This document shows positions 1-7,649 of a stretch of DNA of 8,157 nucleotides, in pieces. Below the pieces are notes generated by a model, which was not told where the DNA came from, made no database searches, and worked only from the letters and a program-made list of their open reading frames with translations. The stretch comes from Alloprevotella tannerae. GTDB taxonomy: Bacteria; Bacteroidota; Bacteroidia; Bacteroidales; Bacteroidaceae. The position numbers were made by a program, and so were the translations under genes. The stretch spans positions 1-8,157 of the forward strand of contig JABZGR010000049.1 in assembly GCA_015259125.1 (NCBI GenBank), in the 5' to 3' direction. Position 1 is the stretch's first letter, and every line of letters begins with the position of its first letter.

Positions 1-45
1 AAAATGATCCTGAAAAGGAAGAGAATTATTGTCCGAACCATTTTT

Positions 46-91
46 CAAAGGTCTCTTATTGTGCAAAGGTCTCTTATTGTGCAAAGGTCTC
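46..91. repeat. 18-bp tandem repeat, about 2.6 copies
   Basis: The unit CAAAGGTCTCTTATTGTG occurs exactly at 46-63 and 64-81, and its first 10 bases recur at 82-91. The period of 18 is a multiple of three, and all three plus-strand frames are open across it. It could therefore be noncoding or the repetitive end of a gene entering from the left. Confidence 0.9.
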
Positions 92-110
92 CAAATCTAT
101 AGACACTTAT

Positions 111-130
111 AATTCGTCGAACTCACGTTA
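111..130 (-). repeat. 20-bp dispersed motif, copy 1
   Basis: The minus strand reads TAACGTGAGTTCGACGAATT, identical over 20 bases to the plus strand at 7951-7970. It contains the odd palindrome TTCGACGAA. This copy lies 6 bp beyond the base of the lysC terminator stem, in the direction of transcription. Function unknown. Confidence 0.85.
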
Positions 131-136
131 TTTTAA

Positions 137-168
137 AAGGGGAACATAAATTTCTTTAAGTTCCCCTT
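137..168 (-). terminator. Intrinsic terminator after lysC, possibly bidirectional
   Basis: A 9-bp stem, AAGGGGAAC (137-145) with GTTCCCCTT (160-168), is extended after one A/A mismatch by 4 A-T pairs closing a 4-nt loop. On the minus strand the stem runs into TTTT directly after the CCCC, 22 bp past the lysC stop codon. On the plus strand the stem is followed by a T-rich stretch, so it could also stop a gene entering from the left. It probably ends the clpC-lysC transcript. Confidence 0.75.
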
Positions 169-190
169 ATTTCTTATGGAAACTTTAGGA

Positions 191-1576
191 TTAAAGTTTT
201 CCCTTTTGGTAACTTTGATTGCAGTTTTTCGATTTTTCAAAAGCCTTACTACCATCACAACTAGGCGAGAATAGATGATAACTTAAGGCTCGTAAGGCTT
301 CTTTTTTATCCACTTCACGTACAAGGAAACTTATATTGTGGTCGGATCCACCAAAACTGATCATACGAATGGGGATATCGTGAAGAGCCGCTGTTATGCA
401 AGATTCGCAACCCACGTTCATCCATCTTAAGTCTCCAACAACGCAAATAATGCACATATTTTCTTCAACAACCACAGTCCCGTATTTTTTTAACTCCTCA
501 ACGATTTGTGTTAGGTGCATTTTGTTGTCAATACTTAATGATACACCAACCTCTGAAGTCGTGACCATATCAATGCTAGTATTAAACGCCTCGAAGATTT
601 CAAAAACCTTGCGCAAGAAACCTGTTGCAAGGAGCATTCTGCTCGAAACAATCTTTACTGCCGTGATGTCGTCCTTGGCTGCGATTGATTTTATGACGTG
701 GGGTATCAGTTCGTTGTCAATAATTGTCCCTTTAGCTGTTGGCGCCATTGTATTTAGTAACCTAACAGGTATACCGGCATAGCGTGCAGGTTGTATGCAA
801 GTGGGGTGTAGAATCTTAGCGCCGAAATAGGCTAACTCAGCAGCTTCTTCAAAGTTAAGATGGCGTACCGCCACGGTTCCTTCAACTAAGCGCGGGTCGT
901 TGTTGTGCATACCGTCGATGTCTGTCCATATTTGTATTTCGTCAGCTTTTAAGGCTGCACCAATCAAAGATGCTGTATAGTCGGAACCTCCACGTTGTAG
1001 ATTGGCAATTTTACCGGATGCATCACACGCAATAAAGCCTTGCGTCAAATAAAGATCACAATCGTTGTTTTTTTCCAACACCTCTAAAAGGTGCGTACGA
1101 ATATAATTTTGGTCTGGTTCTCCATTTTCAGCTAGCCGCATAAAGTCTAATGCAGAGATAAGGGCTACATTAACGCCTTTCTCTTGCAAATAATTGGCCA
1201 GCATGTTAGTGCTGATTATTTCTCCTTGTGCTACTATCGTGCGGTAAACTGTCTCACTATATTCTACACCAGCGAAGGTGTGGAGATAGGTGAATTCTTC
1301 GTCTAAGAATTTTATAGTTTTCTCTGCTATTTCTGCACTTTCATATAAGGTCGTTACGTGAGCATTATATTTTTTGCGTAATTGGTCAATGGCAATATGA
1401 GCAGCTTCGGGGTTGTTCTTTTCGAAATAGTTGGAAATTTCAATAAGCGAATTCGTAGTTCCAGACATTGCTGAAAGCACAACAATGTTCTTCTTTTCTT
1501 TCGTGATCAGCTGACAAACATTTTTTATTCGTTCAGGTGTCCCAACAGAGGTCCCTCCAAATTTTAAAACTTTCAT
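191..1576 (-). CDS. lysC: Aspartate kinase, monofunctional, LysC-type
   Basis: Phosphorylates L-aspartate with ATP to give 4-phospho-L-aspartate, the first step towards lysine/diaminopimelate, threonine and methionine; cytosolic. The N-terminal amino-acid-kinase fold shows KFGGTS at residues 5-10, RGGSDYTA near 195-202 and WTDIDG...DPR near 217-229. Two ACT-type regulatory domains follow (about 305-365 and 371-435); the stretch TTSEVGVSLS resembles the lysine-sensing region of E. coli LysC, so feedback by an end-product amino acid is likely by family. There is no homoserine dehydrogenase domain. A polar tail of about 25 residues follows the second ACT domain. I chose ATG at 1576 (461 aa), because MKVLKFGGTS is the usual family start; the frame also allows TTG at 1582. 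It is the last gene of the cluster, 16 bp after ftsE and just before a terminator. No diaminopimelate decarboxylase gene follows in the window. Confidence 0.95.
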   Translation of the reverse strand: MKVLKFGGTSVGTPERIKNVCQLITKEKKNIVVLSAMSGTTNSLIEISNYFEKNNPEAAHIAIDQLRKKYNAHVTTLYESAEIAEKTIKFLDEEFTYLHTFAGVEYSETVYRTIVAQGEIISTNMLANYLQEKGVNVALISALDFMRLAENGEPDQNYIRTHLLEVLEKNNDCDLYLTQGFIACDASGKIANLQRGGSDYTASLIGAALKADEIQIWTDIDGMHNNDPRLVEGTVAVRHLNFEEAAELAYFGAKILHPTCIQPARYAGIPVRLLNTMAPTAKGTIIDNELIPHVIKSIAAKDDITAVKIVSSRMLLATGFLRKVFEIFEAFNTSIDMVTTSEVGVSLSIDNKMHLTQIVEELKKYGTVVVEENMCIICVVGDLRWMNVGCESCITAALHDIPIRMISFGGSDHNISFLVREVDKKEALRALSYHLFSPSCDGSKAFEKSKNCNQSYQKGKL

Positions 1577-1592
1577 ATCCAATAGCCTTGTC

Positions 1593-2345
1593 TTATTGTT
1601 TTTCTTTGTTTGATGTCCTTAAGGTGTTGTTATCATTGTTCACTTTGGATAGACGATTGTTTTCACAGCGATATACAACTCCTGGATAGCGCTGTAATGC
1701 TGTCAGATTATGCGTGACCATTATAACTGCTGTGCCTTGGTCAGAAACTGAACGCAATAGTTCTATGATGCGATCTCCTGCTTGTCTATCAAGATTGCCG
1801 GTTGGCTCATCTGCTAAGATGATTTTTGGATGATTTAGAAGAGCACGAGCAATGGAAATGCGCTGTTGTTCACCACCAGATAATTCGTGTGGGAAGTTGT
1901 TGACCTTCTCTGTTAAACCTACCAGAGCTAAAACTTCCCCAATACGCTGTTCACGATCTGCTTTTTTCTTTTTACCTGTAGAACATAATACAACATCTAG
2001 ATTATCGTGTACAGTATGTTGCGCAAGTAATCGGAAATCTTGGAAAATAATACCTAAGCGTTGCCGAAGAGCTGGCAGGTGTTTTGACTTAAGTTTGCAT
2101 AAGTCTTGTTCCAATACTGAGATTGACCCTTCTGTAATAGGAAGTTCACCATATAGAGTCTTCAATAAAGAACTTTTGCCAGATCCAACTTTACCTATTA
2201 TATAGATGAAATCTCCTGTATTGGCCTTGAAGTTTACTTCCTTCAAGATTTCCTTGTCATCTAGGAAAATTGAGACATTTTCTAGCTCAATGAGAGGCTT
2301 GATCATTGAGCATTCTTCTATATGCGTACTTTGTAGATCTTCCAT
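1593..2345 (-). CDS. ftsE: Cell-division ABC transporter ATPase FtsE
   Basis: A single ABC ATPase domain of 250 aa without membrane segments. Visible motifs are Walker A GKVGSGKS (51-58), the Q-loop Q102 in FQDFRLL, signature LSGGE (155-159), Walker B IILADE (175-180) and the switch histidine H212. The pattern YIIGKVGSGKSSLLKTLYGE with LRQRLGIIFQDF is what I know from Bacteroidetes FtsE. FtsE works with the membrane protein FtsX to control peptidoglycan hydrolases at the division site. No ftsX is adjacent, so the partner must lie elsewhere, and a related LolD/MacB-type ATPase cannot be fully excluded. The C-terminal tail (about 231-250) is rich in Asn and Lys. Start is uncertain: ATG 2345 gives 250 aa, but ATG 2306 (MIKPLIELENVSI) matches the usual family start and gives 237 aa. 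It lies 63 bp after lepA and 16 bp before lysC. Confidence 0.85.
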   Translation of the reverse strand: MEDLQSTHIEECSMIKPLIELENVSIFLDDKEILKEVNFKANTGDFIYIIGKVGSGKSSLLKTLYGELPITEGSISVLEQDLCKLKSKHLPALRQRLGIIFQDFRLLAQHTVHDNLDVVLCSTGKKKKADREQRIGEVLALVGLTEKVNNFPHELSGGEQQRISIARALLNHPKIILADEPTGNLDRQAGDRIIELLRSVSDQGTAVIMVTHNLTALQRYPGVVYRCENNRLSKVNNDNNTLRTSNKEKQ

Positions 2346-2408
2346 AACAGACTTTATTTTAGGAGTAATATCGTATGTGCTTATAAATAATGTGTAGTAG
2401 AGAAACTT

Positions 2409-4190
2409 TTAATCCAATTTCAGAACAGCCAAGAATGCTTTCTGTGGCACTTGAACGTTGCCTATTTGCTTCATTCTCTTCTTACCTCGTTTTTGTTTTT
2501 CTAAAAGTTTTCGCTTGCGACTGATGTCGCCACCATAACATTTGGCCGTAACGTCTTTTCGCAATTGTTTTACAGTTTCTCTTGCTATAATCTTGGCGCC
2601 GATAGCTGCTTGAATAGCAATGTCAAACTGTTGGCGAGGCAATAATTCTTTTAATTTTTCACACATTCTTCGTCCAAAATTAACCGAATTATCAGCGTGA
2701 GTTAACGTAGAAAGCGCATCGACCGGTTCGCTGTTAAGCAAGATGTCTAACTTTACTAATTTGGATTGTCTAAATTCTATAGGGTGGTAGTCAAAAGATG
2801 CATAGCCCTTAGAGATTGACTTTAGTTTATCGTAGAAGTCAATGACAATCTCTGCTAAAGGCATATCATAATAGAGTTCAACACGATCTCCGGAAACATA
2901 TTCTTGCTTGATTAATTCGCCTCGTTTGCCTAAACATAGGGTCATAATTGATCCTATGTAATCCGTTTTTGTAATAATGGAAGCGCGTATGTATGGTTCC
3001 TCAATGTGTTCAATTTCTGTAACGTCAGGCATTCCGGCAGGATTATGGACTTCCAACATATTTCCGTGACGATCAAATACGTGATAATTTACATTAGGAA
3101 CAGTTGTAATGACGTTCATATTAAACTCACGATCTAAGCGCTCTTGAATGATTTCCATATGAAGTAGACCTAAGAAGCCACAGCGAAACCCGAAACCTAA
3201 GGCAACAGAGGATTCTGGAGAAAAAGAAAGGGAAGCATCGTTGAGTTGCAGCTTTTCCAAACTGGTTCTCAGATTTTCAAAATCTTCAGGTTCTACAGGA
3301 TAGACACCGGCAAAGACCATTGGCTTTACCTCTTCAAAGCCTTCAATTGCTTTATCACAAGGATTTCCAATAGAAGTAATTGTGTCTCCGACTTTAACTT
3401 CTGTAGCCGTTTTTATACCACTCACAATGTAGCCCACATCACCACAATGTAAAATGTTGCGTGGGACAAGGTCCATCTTTAAAACGCCAATTTCATCCGC
3501 AGTATACTTCTCTTTTGTATTAACGAATATGACCTCTTCTCCTTTGCGTATAGTTCCATTAATAATCTTAAAGTAGGCAATAATTCCACGGAAAGGATTA
3601 AACACGCTGTCGAAGATCATAGCTTGCAGAGGTTTATTTTCATCACCTTGAGGAGAGGGTATCTGCTTAATGACAGCTTCTAAAATGTCTGTGACACCTT
3701 CACCTGTGCGGCCAGAAGTGTGGATGATTTCTTCTCGCTTACATCCTAGAAGTTCTATAATTTCGTCCTCAACTTGTTCTGGCATAGCGTTGACCATATC
3801 ACATTTACTTAGGACTGGGATAATCATCAAGTCATGTTCAATGGCCATATATAAATTTGAGATAGTCTGAGCCTGTACACCTTGTGTGGAGTCTACCAAT
3901 AAGAGGCATCCTTCGCAAGCTGCAATACTTCGAGATACTTCATATGAGAAGTCGACGTGTCCCGGCGTATCTATGAGATTGAGCGTATAGGTTTCTCCCT
4001 CAAGTTTATATTCCATTTGTATGGCATGACTTTTGATCGTAATGCCGCGCTCTTTTTCTAAATCCATATCGTCTAGCATTTGGCCTTCTGTGACTTTTAT
4101 AGTCTGCGTGAACTCTAGTAGGCGATCAGCCAAAGTGCTTTTACCGTGGTCGATGTGCGCAATTATGCAAAAGTTGCGAATGTTCCTCAT
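2409..4190 (-). CDS. lepA: Elongation factor 4 (LepA), ribosome-associated GTPase
   Basis: A translational GTPase that binds the ribosome and has been proposed to back-translocate stalled complexes or assist initiation and ribosome assembly. From the start MRNIRNFCIIAHID (593 aa, the usual length) I see G1 AHIDHGKST (11-19), G2 RGITIKS (48-54), G3 DTPGHVD (74-80), the EF-G-like domain III stretch GFGFRCGFLGLLHME (about 332-346), and the LepA-specific C-terminal domain with YGGDISRKRKLLEKQKRGKK at 552-571. That last domain separates it from EF-G. I chose ATG 4190: an upstream ATG at 4238 would add 16 non-conserved residues and overlap rfbC. The G4 motif reads SKCD (128-131) instead of the usual NKxD, and G5 reads SGR (159-161) instead of SAK/SGK. 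Everything else looks intact, so I expect an active protein. It sits 22 bp after rfbC and is probably co-transcribed with it. Confidence 0.98.
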   Translation of the reverse strand: MRNIRNFCIIAHIDHGKSTLADRLLEFTQTIKVTEGQMLDDMDLEKERGITIKSHAIQMEYKLEGETYTLNLIDTPGHVDFSYEVSRSIAACEGCLLLVDSTQGVQAQTISNLYMAIEHDLMIIPVLSKCDMVNAMPEQVEDEIIELLGCKREEIIHTSGRTGEGVTDILEAVIKQIPSPQGDENKPLQAMIFDSVFNPFRGIIAYFKIINGTIRKGEEVIFVNTKEKYTADEIGVLKMDLVPRNILHCGDVGYIVSGIKTATEVKVGDTITSIGNPCDKAIEGFEEVKPMVFAGVYPVEPEDFENLRTSLEKLQLNDASLSFSPESSVALGFGFRCGFLGLLHMEIIQERLDREFNMNVITTVPNVNYHVFDRHGNMLEVHNPAGMPDVTEIEHIEEPYIRASIITKTDYIGSIMTLCLGKRGELIKQEYVSGDRVELYYDMPLAEIVIDFYDKLKSISKGYASFDYHPIEFRQSKLVKLDILLNSEPVDALSTLTHADNSVNFGRRMCEKLKELLPRQQFDIAIQAAIGAKIIARETVKQLRKDVTAKCYGGDISRKRKLLEKQKRGKKRMKQIGNVQVPQKAFLAVLKLD

Positions 4191-4212
4191 ATAAGTGAGA
4201 TAAAGGAAGTCT

Positions 4213-4770
4213 TTAGTCAAATAATTCTGCTGCTTCAAAGTTTACCGAATGCTGTAAATCTTTATCGCTAAGCTTAATGATGTTTGGGTCTTGAATAGGC
4301 CACTCTATAGCTAAAGTAGGATCATCAAAGCGTATACTTGCCTCTGTTGTTGGCGAATATATGTTATCTACTTTATAAGCAAAAACAGCCGTTTCGCTCG
4401 TTACTTGAAAACCGTGGGCAAAGCCTCGTGGAATAAATAATTGCCGCTGGTTCTTATCGCTGAGCTCTACTGCAACATACTTTCCAAATGTAGGAGAAGA
4501 GCAGCGTAGATCTACTGCTACGTCAACAACGCACCCTTGAAGTACTCGTACCAACTTTGCTTGAGATGTATCTCCTTTTTGATAATGTAAGCCTCTAAGT
4601 ACGCCAAGAGATGACTTTGATTGGTTATCCTGAATAAAGTTGACTTCATATCCGATAGCCTTGTCAAAATCAGCTTTGCGCCAAGTTTCCATAAAATATC
4701 CTCGTGCGTCTTCAAAAACGCGAGGTTCCAAGATATATACTCCGTTTATTGCTGTTGGAATGTAGTTCAT
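4213..4770 (-). CDS. rfbC: dTDP-4-dehydrorhamnose 3,5-epimerase
   Basis: Catalyses the double epimerisation of dTDP-4-dehydro-6-deoxy-D-glucose to dTDP-4-dehydro-L-rhamnose, the third step of dTDP-L-rhamnose synthesis for surface polysaccharides; cytosolic cupin-fold enzyme. The length of 185 aa is typical. Visible family landmarks are the substrate-binding start VFEDARGYFMETW (18-30), QDNQSKS (47-53), LRGLHYQ with the catalytic His at 62, Lys72, FIPRGFAHGF with His119 (112-121), Tyr132 and Asp169. These correspond to the known RmlC active-site residues. The gene is also called rmlC. The other rhamnose genes (rfbA, rfbB, rfbD) are not in the window, so this is an isolated copy between clpC and lepA, 54 bp and 22 bp away respectively. 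I see no promoter of its own in the 54-bp gap. Confidence 0.95.
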   Translation of the reverse strand: MNYIPTAINGVYILEPRVFEDARGYFMETWRKADFDKAIGYEVNFIQDNQSKSSLGVLRGLHYQKGDTSQAKLVRVLQGCVVDVAVDLRCSSPTFGKYVAVELSDKNQRQLFIPRGFAHGFQVTSETAVFAYKVDNIYSPTTEASIRFDDPTLAIEWPIQDPNIIKLSDKDLQHSVNFEAAELFD

Positions 4771-4824
4771 ACCAAATTAATTTTGTAGATAACCTTTTAC
4801 GGCTTCGTTTGATTTGTTATAAAG

Positions 4825-7353
4825 TTAAGGCATCGAAGTGGGGGAGGTAAACTGTGCCACTAACTTCTCATCTACTACGTCAAAGCGTATTGTTTGTGGC
4901 TGCTCTGTTTTATCTTGCGTCTCATTCATAATAAGATCGCAAATTGCATCTTCGATGTTGGCTTGAATAGAACGCTTAAGTGAGCGGGCACCATATTGTA
5001 CATTAAAGCCTTTCTTGACCACATAGTCTTTAGCCGCAGTCGTAAGCTCAAGCGATAACTGCATTTTTTCTAAGCGCTCCTTTAAAGCCCCTATTTCTAG
5101 GTCTGCAATTTTTCCAGCGTCCGCTTCTGTTAAAGGATGGAATGTGATAATATCATCTAGTCGATTCAAAAATTCTGGCGAGAATTGCTTTTGTAAGGCT
5201 TTGCGGATAATCTGTTCCACCATTTTTCCATCAGCATCATCTGTAGCAGCTTCCTTGAAGCCTATGCCTCTACCAAAGTCTTTTAATTGGCGCGTGCCGC
5301 TATTTGATGTCATAATAATAATGGTGTTGCGAAAATCTACGGTTGTTCCGTTGCCATCTGTTAGTCGCCCTTCGTCCATTACCTGAAGCAAGGTGTTGAA
5401 GACATCTGGATGTGCTTTCTCAATCTCGTCAAGCAGAATTACAGAATATGGATGGCGGCGAACTTTCTCCGTCAACTGACCTCCCTCATCATAGCCAACG
5501 TATCCCGGAGGCGCACCGACTAAACGACTCGTGCTATATTTTTCACCATATTCGCTCATATCAATGCGAATTAGATCTTCTTTGCTGCCAAACATCCACT
5601 CTGCGAGACATTTTACAAGATAGGTTTTACCCACACCTGTCGGACCTACGAATAAGAAAGTACCAATAGGTCTATCTGTACCTTTTAAGCCAAGGCGATT
5701 GCGCGTGATTGCTCTTACCAAATGGCTGATAGCCTCGTCTTGAGAGATTACTTTTGCTTGCAAAGCTGCTTTCATACCTTTTAAGCGTATGCTTTCATCT
5801 TGCGCCATACGTTGTACAGGGATGCCGCTCATCATAGATACGATAGTAGAAATATCTTCTGCTGTCACCGTAGGGCGGTCTTCTTTGAGGGAGTCAATCC
5901 AGTCTTTATTGGCGTGTTCCAATTTATCCGTCAACTGAGCAACTTCATCACGCAGGTTTGCTGCCAACTCATAGTTTTGAGCCTTCGCTGCTTCTGTTTT
6001 ATGTCGCTTTAAATCAGCAATGCATTTCTCTAATTTTTCAATATTCTCTGGCACTTTCACACCGGAAATATGCACGCGGCTTCCAGCTTCGTCCAAGGCA
6101 TCGATCGCTTTATCTGGCAATGCACGATCACTAATGTAGCGCTCTGTTAGATTGACGCAGGCTTGTAATGCATCGTCAGTATAAGTTACATTGTGGTGTT
6201 CTTCATATCTCTTTTTCAAGTTACGAAGGATCTCAAGTGTTTGTTCTGATGTCGTTGGCTCTAGCTGAATCTTTTGAAAACGCCTTTCGAGTGCACCGTC
6301 TTTCTCTATCGTCTTGCGATATTCATCTGTTGTCGTCGCCCCAATACATTGGATTTCGCCACGAGCTAGAGCTGGCTTTAGAATGTTTGCAGCATCTAGA
6401 CTTCCCGGCGCCGAACCAGCTCCGATAATCGTATGGATCTCGTCGATGAAAAGGATTATTTCGCGATGTGCACGCAATTCTTTGATTAAACGTTGCAAGC
6501 GGTCTTCAAACTGCCCACGATATTGCGTTCCTGCTACTATGCTTGCCATATCTAAGGATACAATGCGTCTATGCTGTAAGATACGAGGCACTTTACCTGA
6601 GATAATCAAGTTGGCTAGCCCTTCTACGACGGCACTTTTTCCCACGCCTGGTTCTCCAATGAGAATAGGATTGTTCTTTTTACGTCGACTTAGGATCTGT
6701 GCAATGCGTTGTATTTCATTTTCACGTCCAATGACAGGATCTAACGCCTCATCAGCAGCTAACTTTGTAAGGTCTGTGCCGAAGTTGTCTATCATAGGTG
6801 TATCACTTGTCTGTTTGTCTCGTGTTGTTATTTCATTGTGTTTGTTATTACCTTTTGGTTTCTCATCTGGAAAACCTTCAGGCGCATCATCCGTTACGCC
6901 AAATCCTGCACTTACCTCTGAAGTTGGATTGAGCAAAGAAACAATATTGGTATAAGTGATATTATTTTGATGCAGGATCGGAAGACATTTATTGTCTTTA
7001 TCTCGTAATATAGCTAATAAGAGATGTTCTTCGTCAGCCATTTTACTGCCTGCACGGCGCGCTTCTAAGACAGAGAGTCTAAGAATACGTCGACATGTCT
7101 CATTTAAAATAATATTATCTGAAGCAGCATATTGTGTTTCACTAGAAGCCGTAAATTGATGTTCTATTTCATCACGAAGGGCCTCTACTGAAGCTCCAGT
7201 GGAGCGTAGTAGATCCGTAACTCTACCATTTCCGCTGTGTAGTAAACCGAGGAAAAGACACATTTCGTCAACTATTGGTTGTTTAAAACGAATGGCCTCT
7301 GTCTTACTATATGTTAGAACGTTTGTCAATGCCGCAGAAAGTTCGTAAGTCAT
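4825..7353 (-). CDS. clpC: ATP-dependent Clp protease ATP-binding subunit ClpC
   Basis: A class I (two-ATPase) Hsp100 unfoldase of 842 aa that should feed substrates to ClpP. Order: two Clp_N repeats (about 1-65 and 77-142); a polar linker (about 143-185); AAA+ domain 1 with Walker A GEPGVGKS (233-240), Walker B LFIDEIHT (301-308) and arginines 357-358; a short middle domain with a UVR-like motif (about 450-480); and AAA+ domain 2 with Walker A GPTGVGKT (570-577), Walker B VILLDEIEKAH (638-648), R731 and the sensor-2 GAR (788-790). The short UVR middle domain marks ClpC rather than ClpB, and an IGF tripeptide (697-699) in the expected loop suggests ClpP docking. The first Clp_N repeat is divergent. 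Start ATG 7353 is backed by AGAGGA 7 nt upstream and a consensus promoter. It is the first gene of the probable operon. Confidence 0.96.
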   Translation of the reverse strand: MTYELSAALTNVLTYSKTEAIRFKQPIVDEMCLFLGLLHSGNGRVTDLLRSTGASVEALRDEIEHQFTASSETQYAASDNIILNETCRRILRLSVLEARRAGSKMADEEHLLLAILRDKDNKCLPILHQNNITYTNIVSLLNPTSEVSAGFGVTDDAPEGFPDEKPKGNNKHNEITTRDKQTSDTPMIDNFGTDLTKLAADEALDPVIGRENEIQRIAQILSRRKKNNPILIGEPGVGKSAVVEGLANLIISGKVPRILQHRRIVSLDMASIVAGTQYRGQFEDRLQRLIKELRAHREIILFIDEIHTIIGAGSAPGSLDAANILKPALARGEIQCIGATTTDEYRKTIEKDGALERRFQKIQLEPTTSEQTLEILRNLKKRYEEHHNVTYTDDALQACVNLTERYISDRALPDKAIDALDEAGSRVHISGVKVPENIEKLEKCIADLKRHKTEAAKAQNYELAANLRDEVAQLTDKLEHANKDWIDSLKEDRPTVTAEDISTIVSMMSGIPVQRMAQDESIRLKGMKAALQAKVISQDEAISHLVRAITRNRLGLKGTDRPIGTFLFVGPTGVGKTYLVKCLAEWMFGSKEDLIRIDMSEYGEKYSTSRLVGAPPGYVGYDEGGQLTEKVRRHPYSVILLDEIEKAHPDVFNTLLQVMDEGRLTDGNGTTVDFRNTIIIMTSNSGTRQLKDFGRGIGFKEAATDDADGKMVEQIIRKALQKQFSPEFLNRLDDIITFHPLTEADAGKIADLEIGALKERLEKMQLSLELTTAAKDYVVKKGFNVQYGARSLKRSIQANIEDAICDLIMNETQDKTEQPQTIRFDVVDEKLVAQFTSPTSMP

Positions 7354-7360
7354 AAGTTAT

Positions 7361-7366
7361 TCCTCT
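7361..7366 (-). promoter_or_regulatory. Shine-Dalgarno site of clpC
   Basis: The minus strand reads AGAGGA with 7 nt between it and the ATG at 7353. Clear Shine-Dalgarno sites are uncommon in Bacteroidetes and the other genes of this cluster lack an equally good one, so this site supports the chosen clpC start. Confidence 0.55.
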
Positions 7367-7378
7367 AATTTTACGTTG

Positions 7379-7410
7379 CAAAGATAGCATTTGAAGCGCG
7401 TAAAACCAAA
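7379..7410 (-). promoter_or_regulatory. Bacteroidetes-type promoter driving clpC and the downstream genes
   Basis: On the minus strand a -33 element TTTG (7407-7410) is separated by exactly 20 bp from a -7 element TATCTTTG (7379-7386). This matches the TTTG / TAnnTTTG primary sigma-factor consensus of Bacteroidetes, with the known 19-21 bp spacing. Transcription would begin near 7372-7374 and give a leader of about 20 nt. It is the only full match I found at the head of the five-gene cluster. Confidence 0.75.
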
Positions 7411-7649
7411 CGCAAATAGGCACATTCCAAGCTGTTAATCCTGCATATCTTCCAACAAATGAATAAATCAGGCTAGATGCCTGTCAAATCGCTTTCCGGA
7501 CTTGCAATTCTTGCATTTTTTGTTCTTCCGGTCGATGCTGTGAAAGATAATAATATGCAAATGTTGTGCCGATTCTTTTTTTTGATCTATCTTGAGATGG
7601 TATTTTTTGTCTCTGCTCTAATTTTTGTCCTTGTTAGACGCTTATTATT

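Larger units (their letters stand above)
1..136. other. Left intergenic edge; possible end of an incoming plus-strand gene
   Basis: No complete gene is visible. Plus-strand frame 3 is open from the window edge to a TAA at 147-149, and frame 1 is open from the edge to a TAG at 100-102; both read through the 18-bp repeat. Either could be the C-terminal end of a gene lying to the left and converging on lysC, with the hairpin at 137-168 as a shared terminator. The peptides show no family I recognise. Confidence 0.3.

Noticed and set aside
50..91. Tandem repeats at the left edge as a CRISPR array
   Set aside because: Units are 18 bp and directly adjacent without spacers, so this is a simple tandem repeat.
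396..782. Plus-strand open frame of 128 codons antisense to lysC
   Set aside because: It is the complement of the well-conserved ACT region of aspartate kinase and has no promoter or recognisable domain.
4191..4238. N-terminal extension of LepA giving a 609-aa protein
   Set aside because: The extra 16 residues are not conserved in LepA and would overlap rfbC; the family start MxNIRNF lies at 4190.
4518..4715. Second minus-strand frame inside rfbC
   Set aside because: It overlaps the catalytic core of RfbC in another frame; the RfbC frame holds all active-site residues.
4773..4780. TTAATTTG on the minus strand as a -7 box for rfbC
   Set aside because: One base differs from TAnnTTTG, there is no TTTG at the right distance upstream, and it is only 2 bp from the start codon.
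6314..6955. Plus-strand open frame of 213 codons antisense to clpC
   Set aside because: It lies wholly opposite conserved AAA+ domain 1 and linker sequence of ClpC, has a composition typical of an antisense shadow, and shows no known domain.
7469..7483. Small hairpin CAGGC-TAGAT-GCCTG upstream of clpC
   Set aside because: A 5-bp stem with no T-run and no related copies is within chance expectation.
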